From JAFDVL01 sp043736395 (GTDB lineage Bacteria > Acidobacteriota > Blastocatellia > RBC074), in contig JAYTCQ010000255.1 in NCBI GenBank assembly GCA_043736395.1, forward strand, positions 1-46,798: a stretch of 46,798 nucleotides of DNA, given 5' to 3'. This document shows positions 31,815 through 40,759 of this stretch, piece after piece. Both the position numbers and the translations under genes were made by a program. The notes beneath the pieces are model-generated. The model did no database searches. It saw nothing but the letters and a program-made list of their open reading frames with translations, and had not been told where the DNA came from. Position 1 is the stretch's first letter, and every line of letters begins with the position of its first letter.

Positions 31815-32640
31815 AGTTTCGATAGTTATACCGACATACAACAGAGCACATTTTTTAAGCCAATGTATTCAGTCTTGTATTGACCAAACCGTCAAATGTG
31901 AAATTGTTGTGTGCGATCACGGAAGTTCCGACAATACCGCTGAGGTCGTTGCAACTTTCGGGTCAAGGGTAAAATACATTCAGAGAGAAGTTGATCATGG
32001 AGTCCATTTTTGTTGGCTGGAAGGGATTATGAACGCCTCCAATGACTTGATTCACCTCCAGTATGATGACGATTGGATTGAATCAACTTTTATTGAAGAG
32101 TGCCTTGCGCTATTTGATGAAAATGTTGGAATGGTTTTTTCAAATTATAAATTATTTGACAATAGCACTCGCAAAATGTCTTCAGATCATAAATTCTTGA
32201 AAGCAAAATGCGAGACAAGGTTATATAGTTCAAATTTTGTTTTATCTCAATTAGCATACACTAACGTTTCTCCGGGTTGTGCAATGTTAAGAAAAAAAAT
32301 ATTGCTTAAATATTTATTTATTGATGAAGTCCCCTTTTCCACCTCTCATTATAAAGGCGTAGGACCCGATTTATTATTTTCGCTGATGAGTTTACTAGAA
32401 TACGAAAAAGTAGGATATATCAGTGAGCAGTTGGCAATTTTTAGAGTACACGAGCATTCCATTACAATAGACGCTCAACGGAATGCTGATAAGCAGAAAA
32501 GAATTCAAGAAGCTTACTCATCTTCTGTTAATTTTTTTGCAGTTTCATATATCTTAAATAAACTAAAAATATTATGGTTGGTAAGAAAAATAGCGACATT
32601 TGTGGTTATTAGAATAAACAGGAAACTTTATACGAATTAA
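31804..32640 (+). CDS. Glycosyltransferase family 2
   Basis: A GT-A fold transferase of 278 aa. It starts with SIVIPTYNRAHFLSQCIQSC (residues 5-24), then VVCDHGSSDNTAEV and the metal-binding region QYDDDWIE (about residues 80-87). The usual C-terminal hydrophobic tail is short. Sugar donor not readable. It is visibly A+T-rich like its two neighbours: 18 of 60 bases at 32221-32280 are G or C. It overlaps the SDR gene by 11 bases and lies 4 bases before the DegT-family gene, so the three form one unit. Confidence 0.9.
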   Translation: MNNKVSIVIPTYNRAHFLSQCIQSCIDQTVKCEIVVCDHGSSDNTAEVVATFGSRVKYIQREVDHGVHFCWLEGIMNASNDLIHLQYDDDWIESTFIEECLALFDENVGMVFSNYKLFDNSTRKMSSDHKFLKAKCETRLYSSNFVLSQLAYTNVSPGCAMLRKKILLKYLFIDEVPFSTSHYKGVGPDLLFSLMSLLEYEKVGYISEQLAIFRVHEHSITIDAQRNADKQKRIQEAYSSSVNFFAVSYILNKLKILWLVRKIATFVVIRINRKLYTN

Positions 32641-32644
32641 ATTC

Positions 32645-33856
32645 ATGAAAGTTAAGTTAGCCGAAGATACAATATCAAAAGCAGAGTTAAAGCAGTTAAG
32701 TGAGTGGGTAATCGAAACAAATCAGCTAACCAAGGGCCCGCTGACCTCGCAATTTGAAGAAGAATTCTCGAAATATTTTGGAGTAAAACACTCGGTATTT
32801 GTGAACAGCGGTTCTTCTGCAAATCTCTTAATGGCATACAGCTTACAAGAATCGGGGTACTTGAAAAACAAAAAGGTAATTGTTCCCGCTGTCTCTTGGA
32901 TAACGACATTATCCCCTTTTTTACAATTAGGTTATGAAGTTATTCTATGTGATTCCGACAAACAAAACTTAGGATTGGATTTAGATCATTTCGAACAATT
33001 ATGTAAAGAACATAATCCTGCATTAGCAATTTTGGTGCATATTCTAGGTCATCCTAATAGTATGAATAGCCTTCAAGATGTTTGTAAAAAATACGATGTT
33101 CTTTTAATAGAGGATGCTTGTGAAGCTTTAGGGACTAAATATGAAGATAAATTTACTGGTAATTTATCTTTGGCAGGATCATTTTCATTTTATTTTGGGC
33201 ATCATATTTCTACCATTGAAGGCGGCATAGTAACAACGAATGACACGAATTTATATAACATAATGTTATCAATCAGGTCGCACGGTTGGGCACGGGACTT
33301 ACAATCTGAGTATCAAGAAAACTGGCAAAAAGAATTTAAAATTGATGAATTTAGAAACTTATACACTTTTTACTATGCTGGATATAACTTACGCTCAACT
33401 GACTTGAATGCTTTTTTAGGATTATTACAAATCAAAAAACTAGATAACATCATAAAAGTCCGCCAGGATAATTTCAATTTTTACAAACAATTGCTGAGTG
33501 AGAAATATTGGTGTCAAAGTAGTGAGAATTCCCTATTGTCTAGTTTTGCTTACGGAACATTTGTAAAGAATCGGCTTGAGGTATCCCGGTATTTAAAAGC
33601 TAATGAGATTGAATGTCGCCCTTTGGTTTGTGGAAGCATGGGAAGACAGCCATTTTGGATTAAGAAATTTGGAGAGACGAGACTGCCAGTTGCAGACATT
33701 GTTCATGATTATGGCTTATACCTTCCCAATCATTTAGGAATAGATAAAAACAAGATCATGTATATTGCAGATAAATTTAACCAAATTGCAATTCCACTAA
33801 CATTTGAACTAACCACGAAAGAAAGAGAAAGAGTAGAGAAAATAACCGCAGCATGA
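32645..33856 (+). CDS. DegT/DnrJ/EryC1-family enzyme with His in place of the PLP lysine (ColD-like sugar 3-dehydratase)
   Basis: A 403-aa member of the sugar aminotransferase fold. FVNSGSSANLLM (about residues 52-63), LIEDACEALGTKY (about 154-166) and YNLRSTDLNAFLG are standard. The PLP site reads SFSFYFGHHISTIEGG. The residue that is Lys in aminotransferases is His186. The same change marks GDP-4-keto-6-deoxymannose 3-dehydratase (ColD) and related 3-dehydratases, which remove the C3 hydroxyl instead of aminating. The likely product is a 3-deoxy or 3,6-dideoxy sugar; nucleotide carrier and stereochemistry are unknown. No ferredoxin-type cysteine cluster is obvious. Confidence 0.82.
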   Translation: MKVKLAEDTISKAELKQLSEWVIETNQLTKGPLTSQFEEEFSKYFGVKHSVFVNSGSSANLLMAYSLQESGYLKNKKVIVPAVSWITTLSPFLQLGYEVILCDSDKQNLGLDLDHFEQLCKEHNPALAILVHILGHPNSMNSLQDVCKKYDVLLIEDACEALGTKYEDKFTGNLSLAGSFSFYFGHHISTIEGGIVTTNDTNLYNIMLSIRSHGWARDLQSEYQENWQKEFKIDEFRNLYTFYYAGYNLRSTDLNAFLGLLQIKKLDNIIKVRQDNFNFYKQLLSEKYWCQSSENSLLSSFAYGTFVKNRLEVSRYLKANEIECRPLVCGSMGRQPFWIKKFGETRLPVADIVHDYGLYLPNHLGIDKNKIMYIADKFNQIAIPLTFELTTKERERVEKITAA

Positions 33857-33857
33857 T

Positions 33858-34871
33858 ATGTCTGTTCAGGGTCTCTCTAAAATTACACCTGTTCCTTGTA
33901 TGCAAGACGATTTATTAAGTGCGCTTCCAGCAACAAGCGAACAAGCAGGTTGGCCTTGGAATGAAGAAGTTCCACCGTTGCCACCTCTCACACCAGATGG
34001 TAAGCCGTGGCCGAAAATCACCATCGTAACGCCGTCGTACAATCAGGGTCAGTTTATCGAAGAAACGATCCGCTCTGTCTTGTTACAAAACTACCCAAAT
34101 CTGGAATACATTATTATTGACGGAGGCAGCACCGATCAATCAGTTGAAGTAATCAAGAAGTACGAACCCTGGTTATCGTATTGGGTGAGTGAGCCAGATC
34201 GTGGTCAGCCACATGCGATTAATAAAGGCTTTTCAATGGCAACAGGAGAGATTGTCCAGTGGATAAACTCGGATGATCTTTTGACGCAAGGGGCACTAGT
34301 AGAAGTTGGTCGCCTTGCGAACATGTTTCCTGAACAACTTATAGGGGGCGGCTGTGAACACTTTAACGAAGTAGAACCTGTAGGCACATTATTTAATCAA
34401 GATTTGTCTGCTGCGAAATTAGTCAAATACTGGCAAGGTGGATATATGTATCAACAGCCATCATTGTTTGTTCCACGAATTGCCATCTCCAGTTGTGGCT
34501 TAATAGATGAATCGCTGCATTATTGTTTTGATCTAGATTGGACTATTCGTTTACTGGGCTTGTTCCAAATTACCTACACTAAAATGACCCTCGCCCGTTT
34601 CCGATTACATGTTAATTCTAAAACAGTCTCTCAACCAGAGCGATTTGAGAGTGATTGTAGAGTTATTACGCAGCGTTACTGGAAGGTAGAAGGTGCTCAT
34701 GGAATTGAACAGTCATTTTGGATGTATACACTTGACAGATTACTTAATTCGAATCTATCCAGAACTGATAAGCTTAAAAAACTTTCTCTAGGAGTCTTTG
34801 AACTCCCAAGCCGATTTTTGCGACGGAATACTTTAGGTGTTTTACGTCGAATAGTTTTTTCTGTGAGTTAA
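33858..34871 (+). CDS. Glycosyltransferase family 2
   Basis: A 337-aa GT-A enzyme. After a Pro-rich N-terminal extension (about 50 residues, WPWNEEVPPLPPLTPDGKPW) comes ITIVTPSYNQGQFIEETIRS, then IIIDGGSTDQSVEVI and the metal-binding QWINSDDLL (about residues 134-142). The WNxxVPPLP lead is common in GT2 enzymes of O-antigen loci. It begins two bases after the ColD-like gene. Base composition returns toward the window norm here, so this may mark the right edge of the A+T-rich cassette. Donor not readable. Confidence 0.9.
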   Translation: MSVQGLSKITPVPCMQDDLLSALPATSEQAGWPWNEEVPPLPPLTPDGKPWPKITIVTPSYNQGQFIEETIRSVLLQNYPNLEYIIIDGGSTDQSVEVIKKYEPWLSYWVSEPDRGQPHAINKGFSMATGEIVQWINSDDLLTQGALVEVGRLANMFPEQLIGGGCEHFNEVEPVGTLFNQDLSAAKLVKYWQGGYMYQQPSLFVPRIAISSCGLIDESLHYCFDLDWTIRLLGLFQITYTKMTLARFRLHVNSKTVSQPERFESDCRVITQRYWKVEGAHGIEQSFWMYTLDRLLNSNLSRTDKLKKLSLGVFELPSRFLRRNTLGVLRRIVFSVS

Positions 34872-34874
34872 TAA

Positions 34875-35825
34875 ATGCCAGAAGTTAGTGTAATCATTCC
34901 AACTTATAATCGTTGCGACCTTTTGCCCCGCGCGGTCAAAAGCGTTAAGCAAGCCGGAACAGATGTTGAAATTATTGTCGTAGATGATGCTTCGACTGAT
35001 GACACGCCAAAAGTCTGTCAGTCATTGGAAGGCATTCGCTATTTGCGGATGGAAAGAAATTCGGGGCAGGCAGCGGCTCGTAATGCTGGAATTCTTGCCA
35101 GCACAGCGGAGTATATCGCCTTCTTAGATGACGACGACGTGCGTTTACCGAATACATTTGCTAAGCAGCTAAATGTACTTGAAGCTGCACCAGAAGCTGC
35201 GTTTGTTTATGGGCGAGTGCTTAAAGGGGACTCTGAATGTAGGTCAATCGGTGAATGCTGCCACAATGTAGTTCAAAGCGGGGATATTTTCTTAAAACTT
35301 ATTTTGACCGATTTTATTCCAATAACTGCTGTAATAGCTCGCAAAAAACATTTGTTTGATGTTCAGCTTTTTGACCCTTCCTTGAAAGGCGCGGCTGAGG
35401 ACTGGGATCTACTACTACGTCTTACGGAAAAATATCATGTGGTAGCCATTGATGATCCGGTAGCAATTTATCGCATCGCTACAGCGACTTCAGGGCAAGC
35501 AACATCTGATGATGATTTCATAGCGCAAGCAATAAAAAATGTTAGAGCCAGGACTTTTAAGTTACCTCGCCTTGCAAATGCCTCAATAGGTTATCAGCAG
35601 GATGTTAATAAAATGATACGCAACTTCGACGTTGATATGTGTATTTGGAAAGCGAACGAGCATTTAATAAATCGAGAGCCGATAATTGCACGTGCTCTAT
35701 TAATAGAAGCAATAAGAAAATTACCTCTTCGTTCTATTCGCCCTTGGACCCTTCAGCTACTTACTCATAGCGTAGTGGATTCCTTGATTCTACGCCGCTC
35801 GATAAAAAATAGTATTTCTAGATGA
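34875..35825 (+). CDS. Glycosyltransferase family 2
   Basis: A 316-aa GT-A enzyme. VSVIIPTYNRCDLLPRAVKS is at residues 4-23, with IIVVDDASTDDTPKV, GQAAARNAGI and the DXD-type AFLDDDDVRLP (about residues 82-92). The acceptor-side region shows GAAEDWDLLLRLTEKY. A basic C-terminal tail follows. It starts 3 bases after the previous stop and overlaps the next start by four bases (ATGA). It likely adds one residue of the repeating unit. Confidence 0.9.
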   Translation: MPEVSVIIPTYNRCDLLPRAVKSVKQAGTDVEIIVVDDASTDDTPKVCQSLEGIRYLRMERNSGQAAARNAGILASTAEYIAFLDDDDVRLPNTFAKQLNVLEAAPEAAFVYGRVLKGDSECRSIGECCHNVVQSGDIFLKLILTDFIPITAVIARKKHLFDVQLFDPSLKGAAEDWDLLLRLTEKYHVVAIDDPVAIYRIATATSGQATSDDDFIAQAIKNVRARTFKLPRLANASIGYQQDVNKMIRNFDVDMCIWKANEHLINREPIIARALLIEAIRKLPLRSIRPWTLQLLTHSVVDSLILRRSIKNSISR

Positions 35826-37063
35826 TTTCAGTACTTAGTGTTTATAACAATGAAGAAGTCTTAAAGGCGCGTTTGTTACATAGCTTGAAAAGACAGCAAG
35901 CTCACCACGAGATTCTGATGATAGATAATCGGGGGAATGAGTTTCCCAGTGCAGCAAAAGCGCTTAATTGGGGCGCGCAGCAAGCAAAGGGCGATTGGCT
36001 CATCTTTGTTCATCAGGATGTTTCCTTTATTTCTGAGGCGTGGTTGGCAGAGGCCGAACAACTTCTCTGCTTGTTGAATCCAAATGGCTGGGCAGGAGTA
36101 TCGGGGCTGACAGCTTCGGGTAAGTTACAGACCTTCATGCTCGACAGATCTGTACTTATTGCTACAGTCTTCAATGAGGCTTGTGAGGTGCAAACTCTTG
36201 ACGAATGTGTTCTCATTCATCGTCGCGAGCCTGTTAACTACCAATATTTTGATGAAGCTTTACTAGGTTGGCATGCATACGGTGTAGAAGCTTGTTGTAG
36301 GGCAATTATCGAGGGGAAAAAGAACTACGTTATCCCGCTTCCAGTCTGGCATGACTCATCGGCAACAAATATCCAAGGACTAGAAAGGTCTCACGCACAT
36401 GTATGGCGAAAATATGGTACTCAAATACCGAAGATATTTACTACTTGCGGACTTTTACCAGATTCTTATGAATGGCAGCAAAACTATGGGAAAAAATTTA
36501 TTCGGAAACTTAGGTGGGAATGGACAAAATTTCTTAACAGATACGTTCCGGGCTTTAAAGGAGAAGATTTTTTTTGGAATGCAATTGAGGCATTGACACA
36601 AGACGAACCTACTGCTTCGGTATTTCATCGTCAAACGAAACAACAACCCATCGAAGCGCAAGCATTTGTTGCCTCGCCCAAAAAACGAAGGCAGATTATG
36701 CACTATTTTGCACCGCCTGAAGATAAGTATTGGTCAGCAGATTGTGTGGTTATCACTCCAGAGGTGGGACGCGATATTATCCTTAACCAAGAGCTACTAG
36801 CCTCAATCTTGAGTAATGTCAGGCGTCTTATTTTATGTATTGATTTACGTGTCGTTTTCCTGAATCCAAGCCTGTTGTTTTGGCTATGTAGACAAGTCTT
36901 AACTTGGCAGGTAGTCGTGAAGTCGGACAAGGAAATTAATTGGGATGGTTTCTCCATGTATACTCTCGTTATCGAGTTCCTGCCGCAAACGCAGAGAAAT
37001 AAGTCCGCCAAGTGCAACCAACCGTTGAATAACTGCGATTTTATCAAAAATAGTGATTCTTAA
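35822..37063 (+). CDS. Glycosyltransferase-like protein (GT-A, Glyco_tranf_2_5 type) with C-terminal extension
   Basis: A 413-aa protein. The N-terminal ~250 residues fit the GT-A-like family with MISVLSVYNNEEVL, DWLIFVHQDVSFISEAWL (HQD replacing the usual DXD, about residues 59-76) and GWHAYGVEACCRAI...PVWHDSS (about 149-180). Residues ~270-413 form an extra part with VVITPEVGRDIILNQELL and a hydrophobic stretch (NVRRLILCIDLRVVFLNPSLLFWL) that I do not recognise; it may be a second domain or a remnant of another gene. It overlaps the following gene by 11 bases. Confidence 0.75.
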   Translation: MISVLSVYNNEEVLKARLLHSLKRQQAHHEILMIDNRGNEFPSAAKALNWGAQQAKGDWLIFVHQDVSFISEAWLAEAEQLLCLLNPNGWAGVSGLTASGKLQTFMLDRSVLIATVFNEACEVQTLDECVLIHRREPVNYQYFDEALLGWHAYGVEACCRAIIEGKKNYVIPLPVWHDSSATNIQGLERSHAHVWRKYGTQIPKIFTTCGLLPDSYEWQQNYGKKFIRKLRWEWTKFLNRYVPGFKGEDFFWNAIEALTQDEPTASVFHRQTKQQPIEAQAFVASPKKRRQIMHYFAPPEDKYWSADCVVITPEVGRDIILNQELLASILSNVRRLILCIDLRVVFLNPSLLFWLCRQVLTWQVVVKSDKEINWDGFSMYTLVIEFLPQTQRNKSAKCNQPLNNCDFIKNSDS

Positions 37064-37877
37064 TAAACTAAAAAGATTTGTACTTGATCCATATCCCTTA
37101 CGCACTTTGACGATTAACGCGATGCAGCGCTTTGATTTGGGCAAGTATGAAACACGATTGCAATTAAGCGCAGTGGAACGCCCGCATTATGGATATATCG
37201 TTTATCATGCTGCGGCGTTGGCAAAAAAAATGGGACTGCCAAAAATCTCTGTGATGGAATTTGGCGTAGCGGGTGGCAATGGCTTAGTCAATCTGGAATA
37301 TCACGCGCAACAAGTGTCTGAATTGTTTGGGGTCGAAATTGAAATTTATGGTTTCGATACGGGGGCAGGGTTGCCCGCTCCTGAGGATTACCGCGACTTG
37401 CCATATCATTGGAAAAATGGCTTTTTCAGAATGGATGTACCAGCATTGCAAGCACGATTGCAGAAATCAAAACTTGTATTAGGTGACATCCGGCAAACTG
37501 CTAAAAACTTTTTCGCTGATTTCAACCCCGCACCGATTGGCGCGATCTCGCACGATTTTGATTATTATTCTTCGACGGCAGCTGCACTGGAATTATTCAA
37601 TGCTGATTCCGATCATTTCCTACCTCGCGTATTTTGTTATTTCGACGATACGTTGGGGAGTGAGATGGAACTTTACAACGACTACACAGGGGAGCGGCTG
37701 GCGATTAACGAATTCAATGAGCAGCACAAAAATATCAAACTAGGGATGCCGTATCATCTGCTCGCACGGAAAATTGTAGAGCCGTGGTATCACCAAATCA
37801 GGATTTGCCATTTCTTTGCGCACCGTCGGTATAACGATTTCGTGAGTAACGAAAATCAACAGCTTCAGATTCAGTAA
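37053..37877 (+). CDS. Putative class I SAM-dependent methyltransferase (TylF-like)
   Basis: A 274-aa protein starting at GTG 37053. The SAM-binding-like motif is SVMEFGVAGGNGLVNLE (about residues 66-82). IYGFDTGAGLPAPEDY follows at about 98-113, then LVLGDIRQTAKNFF. A possible metal/catalytic segment is AISHDFDYYSST (about 164-175). The arrangement resembles macrocin/TylF-type O-methyltransferases, but the match is by eye and moderate. In this place it would methylate a sugar or a chain end. It overlaps the upstream gene by 11 bases, and its stop overlaps the next ATG by one base. Confidence 0.6.
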   Translation: MILNKLKRFVLDPYPLRTLTINAMQRFDLGKYETRLQLSAVERPHYGYIVYHAAALAKKMGLPKISVMEFGVAGGNGLVNLEYHAQQVSELFGVEIEIYGFDTGAGLPAPEDYRDLPYHWKNGFFRMDVPALQARLQKSKLVLGDIRQTAKNFFADFNPAPIGAISHDFDYYSSTAAALELFNADSDHFLPRVFCYFDDTLGSEMELYNDYTGERLAINEFNEQHKNIKLGMPYHLLARKIVEPWYHQIRICHFFAHRRYNDFVSNENQQLQIQ

Positions 37878-38740
37878 TGTTTCTGCCACAGGCCAATAAT
37901 CGGACGACAATGGATTGGTTGCTTAGCGATGAGATAGGTAAAAACCTTGTGCGCTTGGCGGAAAATAAAGCGCAGGAATACAACAGCGCCGCGCCATTCC
38001 CGCATATCGTGATTGATGATTTTTTGCCCGCGTCTGTGGTTGAAGCGGCGCTGCAAGATTTTCCGCAACCGAAAGCTTTGCGGTGGGTGAGCTATGACGA
38101 GCAAACGGAACGCAAGCTCGCTTTTCCTGTTGCCGAAGCTTTGCCGCCAGCTTTGCGTGACGTGCTTTACTTTCTGAACTCACCTGTCGTGCTGACGTTT
38201 TTAGAAGAATTGACAGGCATCAAAGGAATCATTCCTGACCCGTATTTTAAGGGCGGCGGCTTACACCAAATTGAGCGCGATGGTTTTCTAAATGTACATG
38301 CGGATTTCAATCGCTACGAAAAATTGCAATTGGATCGGCGGCTGAATTTATTGCTTTATCTCAACCGTGATTGGCAAGAGGAGTACGGCGGACATTTGGA
38401 ATTGTGGGATCGCGAGATGAAAACTTGCGTCAAACGGGTTCTGCCGATTTTTAATCGCTGCGTAATTTTCAGTACGACTTCAGACGCTTATCACGGGCAT
38501 CCGATTCCGCTGACTTGTCCGCCGGGTTGGTCGCGCAAATCTATTGCGACGTATTACTACACGAATGGTCGTCCAGAAGAAGAACGCAACGAAAGCCATT
38601 CGACATTATTTCAAGAGCGACCGGGCGCGGCTCCCAAAGGGCAGCCGTCAAAATTTCGTGGTGCGAAAAAAATTATTCGTTCGTTGATACCGCCAATTCT
38701 TATGGATGCTTATTACCGGATGCGTGAGCCGGAACGATAA
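37877..38740 (+). CDS. 2-oxoglutarate/Fe(II)-dependent oxygenase
   Basis: A 287-aa double-stranded beta-helix enzyme. The iron ligands are visible: His141 and Asp143 (LNVHADFN) and distal His206 (DAYHGHP). Arg220 in SRKSIATYYYT would bind 2-oxoglutarate. FPHIVIDDFLP near residues 41-51 is the typical entry of prolyl-4-hydroxylase-like oxygenases. In a glycan locus it probably hydroxylates a sugar or its substituent. Translation is coupled to the methyltransferase gene (TAATG) and the gene ends directly against the next ATG, so they act in one operon. Confidence 0.85.
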   Translation: MFLPQANNRTTMDWLLSDEIGKNLVRLAENKAQEYNSAAPFPHIVIDDFLPASVVEAALQDFPQPKALRWVSYDEQTERKLAFPVAEALPPALRDVLYFLNSPVVLTFLEELTGIKGIIPDPYFKGGGLHQIERDGFLNVHADFNRYEKLQLDRRLNLLLYLNRDWQEEYGGHLELWDREMKTCVKRVLPIFNRCVIFSTTSDAYHGHPIPLTCPPGWSRKSIATYYYTNGRPEEERNESHSTLFQERPGAAPKGQPSKFRGAKKIIRSLIPPILMDAYYRMREPER

Positions 38741-39670
38741 ATGACTGCTCAACCTGATCTGACCATCACAATTGTTTCGTGGAATACGCGGGAACTCTTG
38801 CGCGGTTGCCTGCAATCAATTCAACAAAGCAACACCTACATCAGCTATGAAATTCACGTGGTAGATAACGCTTCAACAGACGGCAGCGCAGAGATGGTGC
38901 GTGCTGAATTTCCTACTGCGCAGTTGACCGTTAACGAAAATAACGTAGGGTTTGCCGCCGCGAATAATCAGTCCTGGCTGGCAGCCAAAGGGCGATACTG
39001 GTTACTGCTGAATTCTGATGCAGAAGTGAAATCAGGTGCGTTAGATATGTTGGTAAATTTTATGGACGCGCACCCGCAGGCGGGGTTGACGACTGCACGG
39101 TTAAATAACCCTGATGGCACACCTCAATACTGTGCGCAACCCGTACCGAGTATTTCGCGCACGCTTTTTGAGGCTTCACGCTTGCATAAAATTTTGCCGG
39201 CGGCGATGCGTGGGCGGATGATGCTCAGCACATACTGGACGTATGATCGCGCGATTCGTTTGGGGTGGACTTGGGGAACGGCGCTGATTGCGCGGCGTGC
39301 GGCAGTTGAAGAAGCCGGAGCATTAAGCAAAGAATTTTTTATGTACGGCGAAGACCTTGAATGGTGTTTGCGGATGCGTAAAAAAGGATGGGAAATCTGG
39401 TTCTGTCCTGAGGCGGAAGTTTTGCATTATGGCGGTCAAAGTTCCGCACAAAAGTGGGATGAAACAGGGCGCGGACATAAGATCGAAAGCGGTTTCTATC
39501 AGGCATTGCGGATGCACTACAGCGAACTTTATGTGCGTACGTTACAGGCTGCGCAGTTGTTCGCACTAAGTGGGGAATGGTTATCCGCAAAGCTCAAAGG
39601 TCAAGTAAGTGCGCAGTATTCTGCTTCAATAACGCATCAGTTACGGTTACTGAAAAAAATAAATCAGTAA
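38741..39670 (+). CDS. Glycosyltransferase family 2 (rhamnosyltransferase-like)
   Basis: A 309-aa GT-A enzyme. LTITIVSWNTRELLRGCLQS starts near residue 6. VVDNASTDGSAEMV, NVGFAAANNQ and YWLLLNSDAEV (about residues 87-97) are typical of the WbbL/rhamnosyl branch. YGEDLEWCLRMRKKGWE (about 204-220) is the conserved ED-W motif of the catalytic base region. The donor is probably a nucleotide-activated deoxyhexose, but this cannot be proven. It starts immediately after the oxygenase stop codon. Confidence 0.9.
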   Translation: MTAQPDLTITIVSWNTRELLRGCLQSIQQSNTYISYEIHVVDNASTDGSAEMVRAEFPTAQLTVNENNVGFAAANNQSWLAAKGRYWLLLNSDAEVKSGALDMLVNFMDAHPQAGLTTARLNNPDGTPQYCAQPVPSISRTLFEASRLHKILPAAMRGRMMLSTYWTYDRAIRLGWTWGTALIARRAAVEEAGALSKEFFMYGEDLEWCLRMRKKGWEIWFCPEAEVLHYGGQSSAQKWDETGRGHKIESGFYQALRMHYSELYVRTLQAAQLFALSGEWLSAKLKGQVSAQYSASITHQLRLLKKINQ

Positions 39671-39688
39671 GCCGCCATAATTTTTATC

Positions 39689-40690
39689 GTGAAAATCAGT
39701 GTCATCATTCCTACCCATAATCGGCCTGACAAATTGGCTGATACTGTCGCGGCATTGCGACAACAAACATTGCCTGCGACTGATTATGAGATTTTGGTGA
39801 TGGATGATGGCTCCACGCCTCCGGTAGTGTTGATGGGGGAGATTGAAAATCCGACCTGTTGCGTGATTCGCTTGGAAGGGGTTGAAAGATCAGCCGCGCG
39901 GAATGCAGGCGCAGCGGTGGCACAAGGCGAACTATTAGTTTTTGTGGATGATGACATTTCGGTTGGGCGCGATTTTTTGGCAAGCCATTTACAAGCACAT
40001 ATCGAATGGCCTGAAGCCTTACTGGTTGGCGCTATTACGTTGCCATGCGAAGCACTGACAACGCCATTTGGACGTTTTCGACAAAAGCTGGAACAGCAAG
40101 GTGTGACGCATAAGCGTGGCATTACGAACCTACGTAATTTTTGCACTGCACAGAATATGTCTATTGCCCGCCAATACTTTTTCAAGTTGACTGGATTCGA
40201 TACTGAAATTGTAAGTGGCGAGGATCAAGAATTTGCACTTCGTCATACGGGAAGCGGTCAGCAAATCATTTTTCTGCCGGAAGCGAAAGCCATACATCGT
40301 GATAGTGCATTAGATATTCATAGTTATTGTCGTCGCTCAGAATGGGGGAGTTACTACATGATTCCTTTCTGTCAACGCTACGCTGATTGGCCTGATAATA
40401 TTGAGCGGACACGCATCAACGGATCATTGCGATTTGGGCAGGAACCGTTCGGGCTTAGCTTGCGCAAGATTACTAAATCTGTTTTGGGACGCAATCCGTT
40501 TCTATATGGCCTCTTTCGACTAATCGGTTTGCTTGAACGAATAATGCCGCAAAGTACGGTGCTAGACCGCCTTTACCGACTCTTGCTCGGGATTCACTTA
40601 CAGCGAGGGTATCGGCAAGGACTGAAAAAGCTTAGGAATCGAATTGAAATACAGAATCAACCTGCTGAGTTTGGCGCGAATTCACTATAA
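39689..40690 (+). CDS. Glycosyltransferase family 2
   Basis: A 333-aa GT-A enzyme with a GTG start. KISVIIPTHNRPDKLADTVA opens the protein; VMDDGSTPPVV, ERSAARNAGAA and VFVDDDISVG (about residues 87-96) follow. SGEDQEFALRH (about 174-184) is the acceptor-side ED motif. The basic C-terminal region is about 90 residues. It lies 18 bases after the previous gene. Acceptor and donor unknown. Confidence 0.88.
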   Translation: MKISVIIPTHNRPDKLADTVAALRQQTLPATDYEILVMDDGSTPPVVLMGEIENPTCCVIRLEGVERSAARNAGAAVAQGELLVFVDDDISVGRDFLASHLQAHIEWPEALLVGAITLPCEALTTPFGRFRQKLEQQGVTHKRGITNLRNFCTAQNMSIARQYFFKLTGFDTEIVSGEDQEFALRHTGSGQQIIFLPEAKAIHRDSALDIHSYCRRSEWGSYYMIPFCQRYADWPDNIERTRINGSLRFGQEPFGLSLRKITKSVLGRNPFLYGLFRLIGLLERIMPQSTVLDRLYRLLLGIHLQRGYRQGLKKLRNRIEIQNQPAEFGANSL

Positions 40691-40759
40691 AATTTGTACC
40701 AGATAATTACTCGTAAGTTGCGTCGCTTTGAATAACAAGCTCCAATAAATCCTAATATT

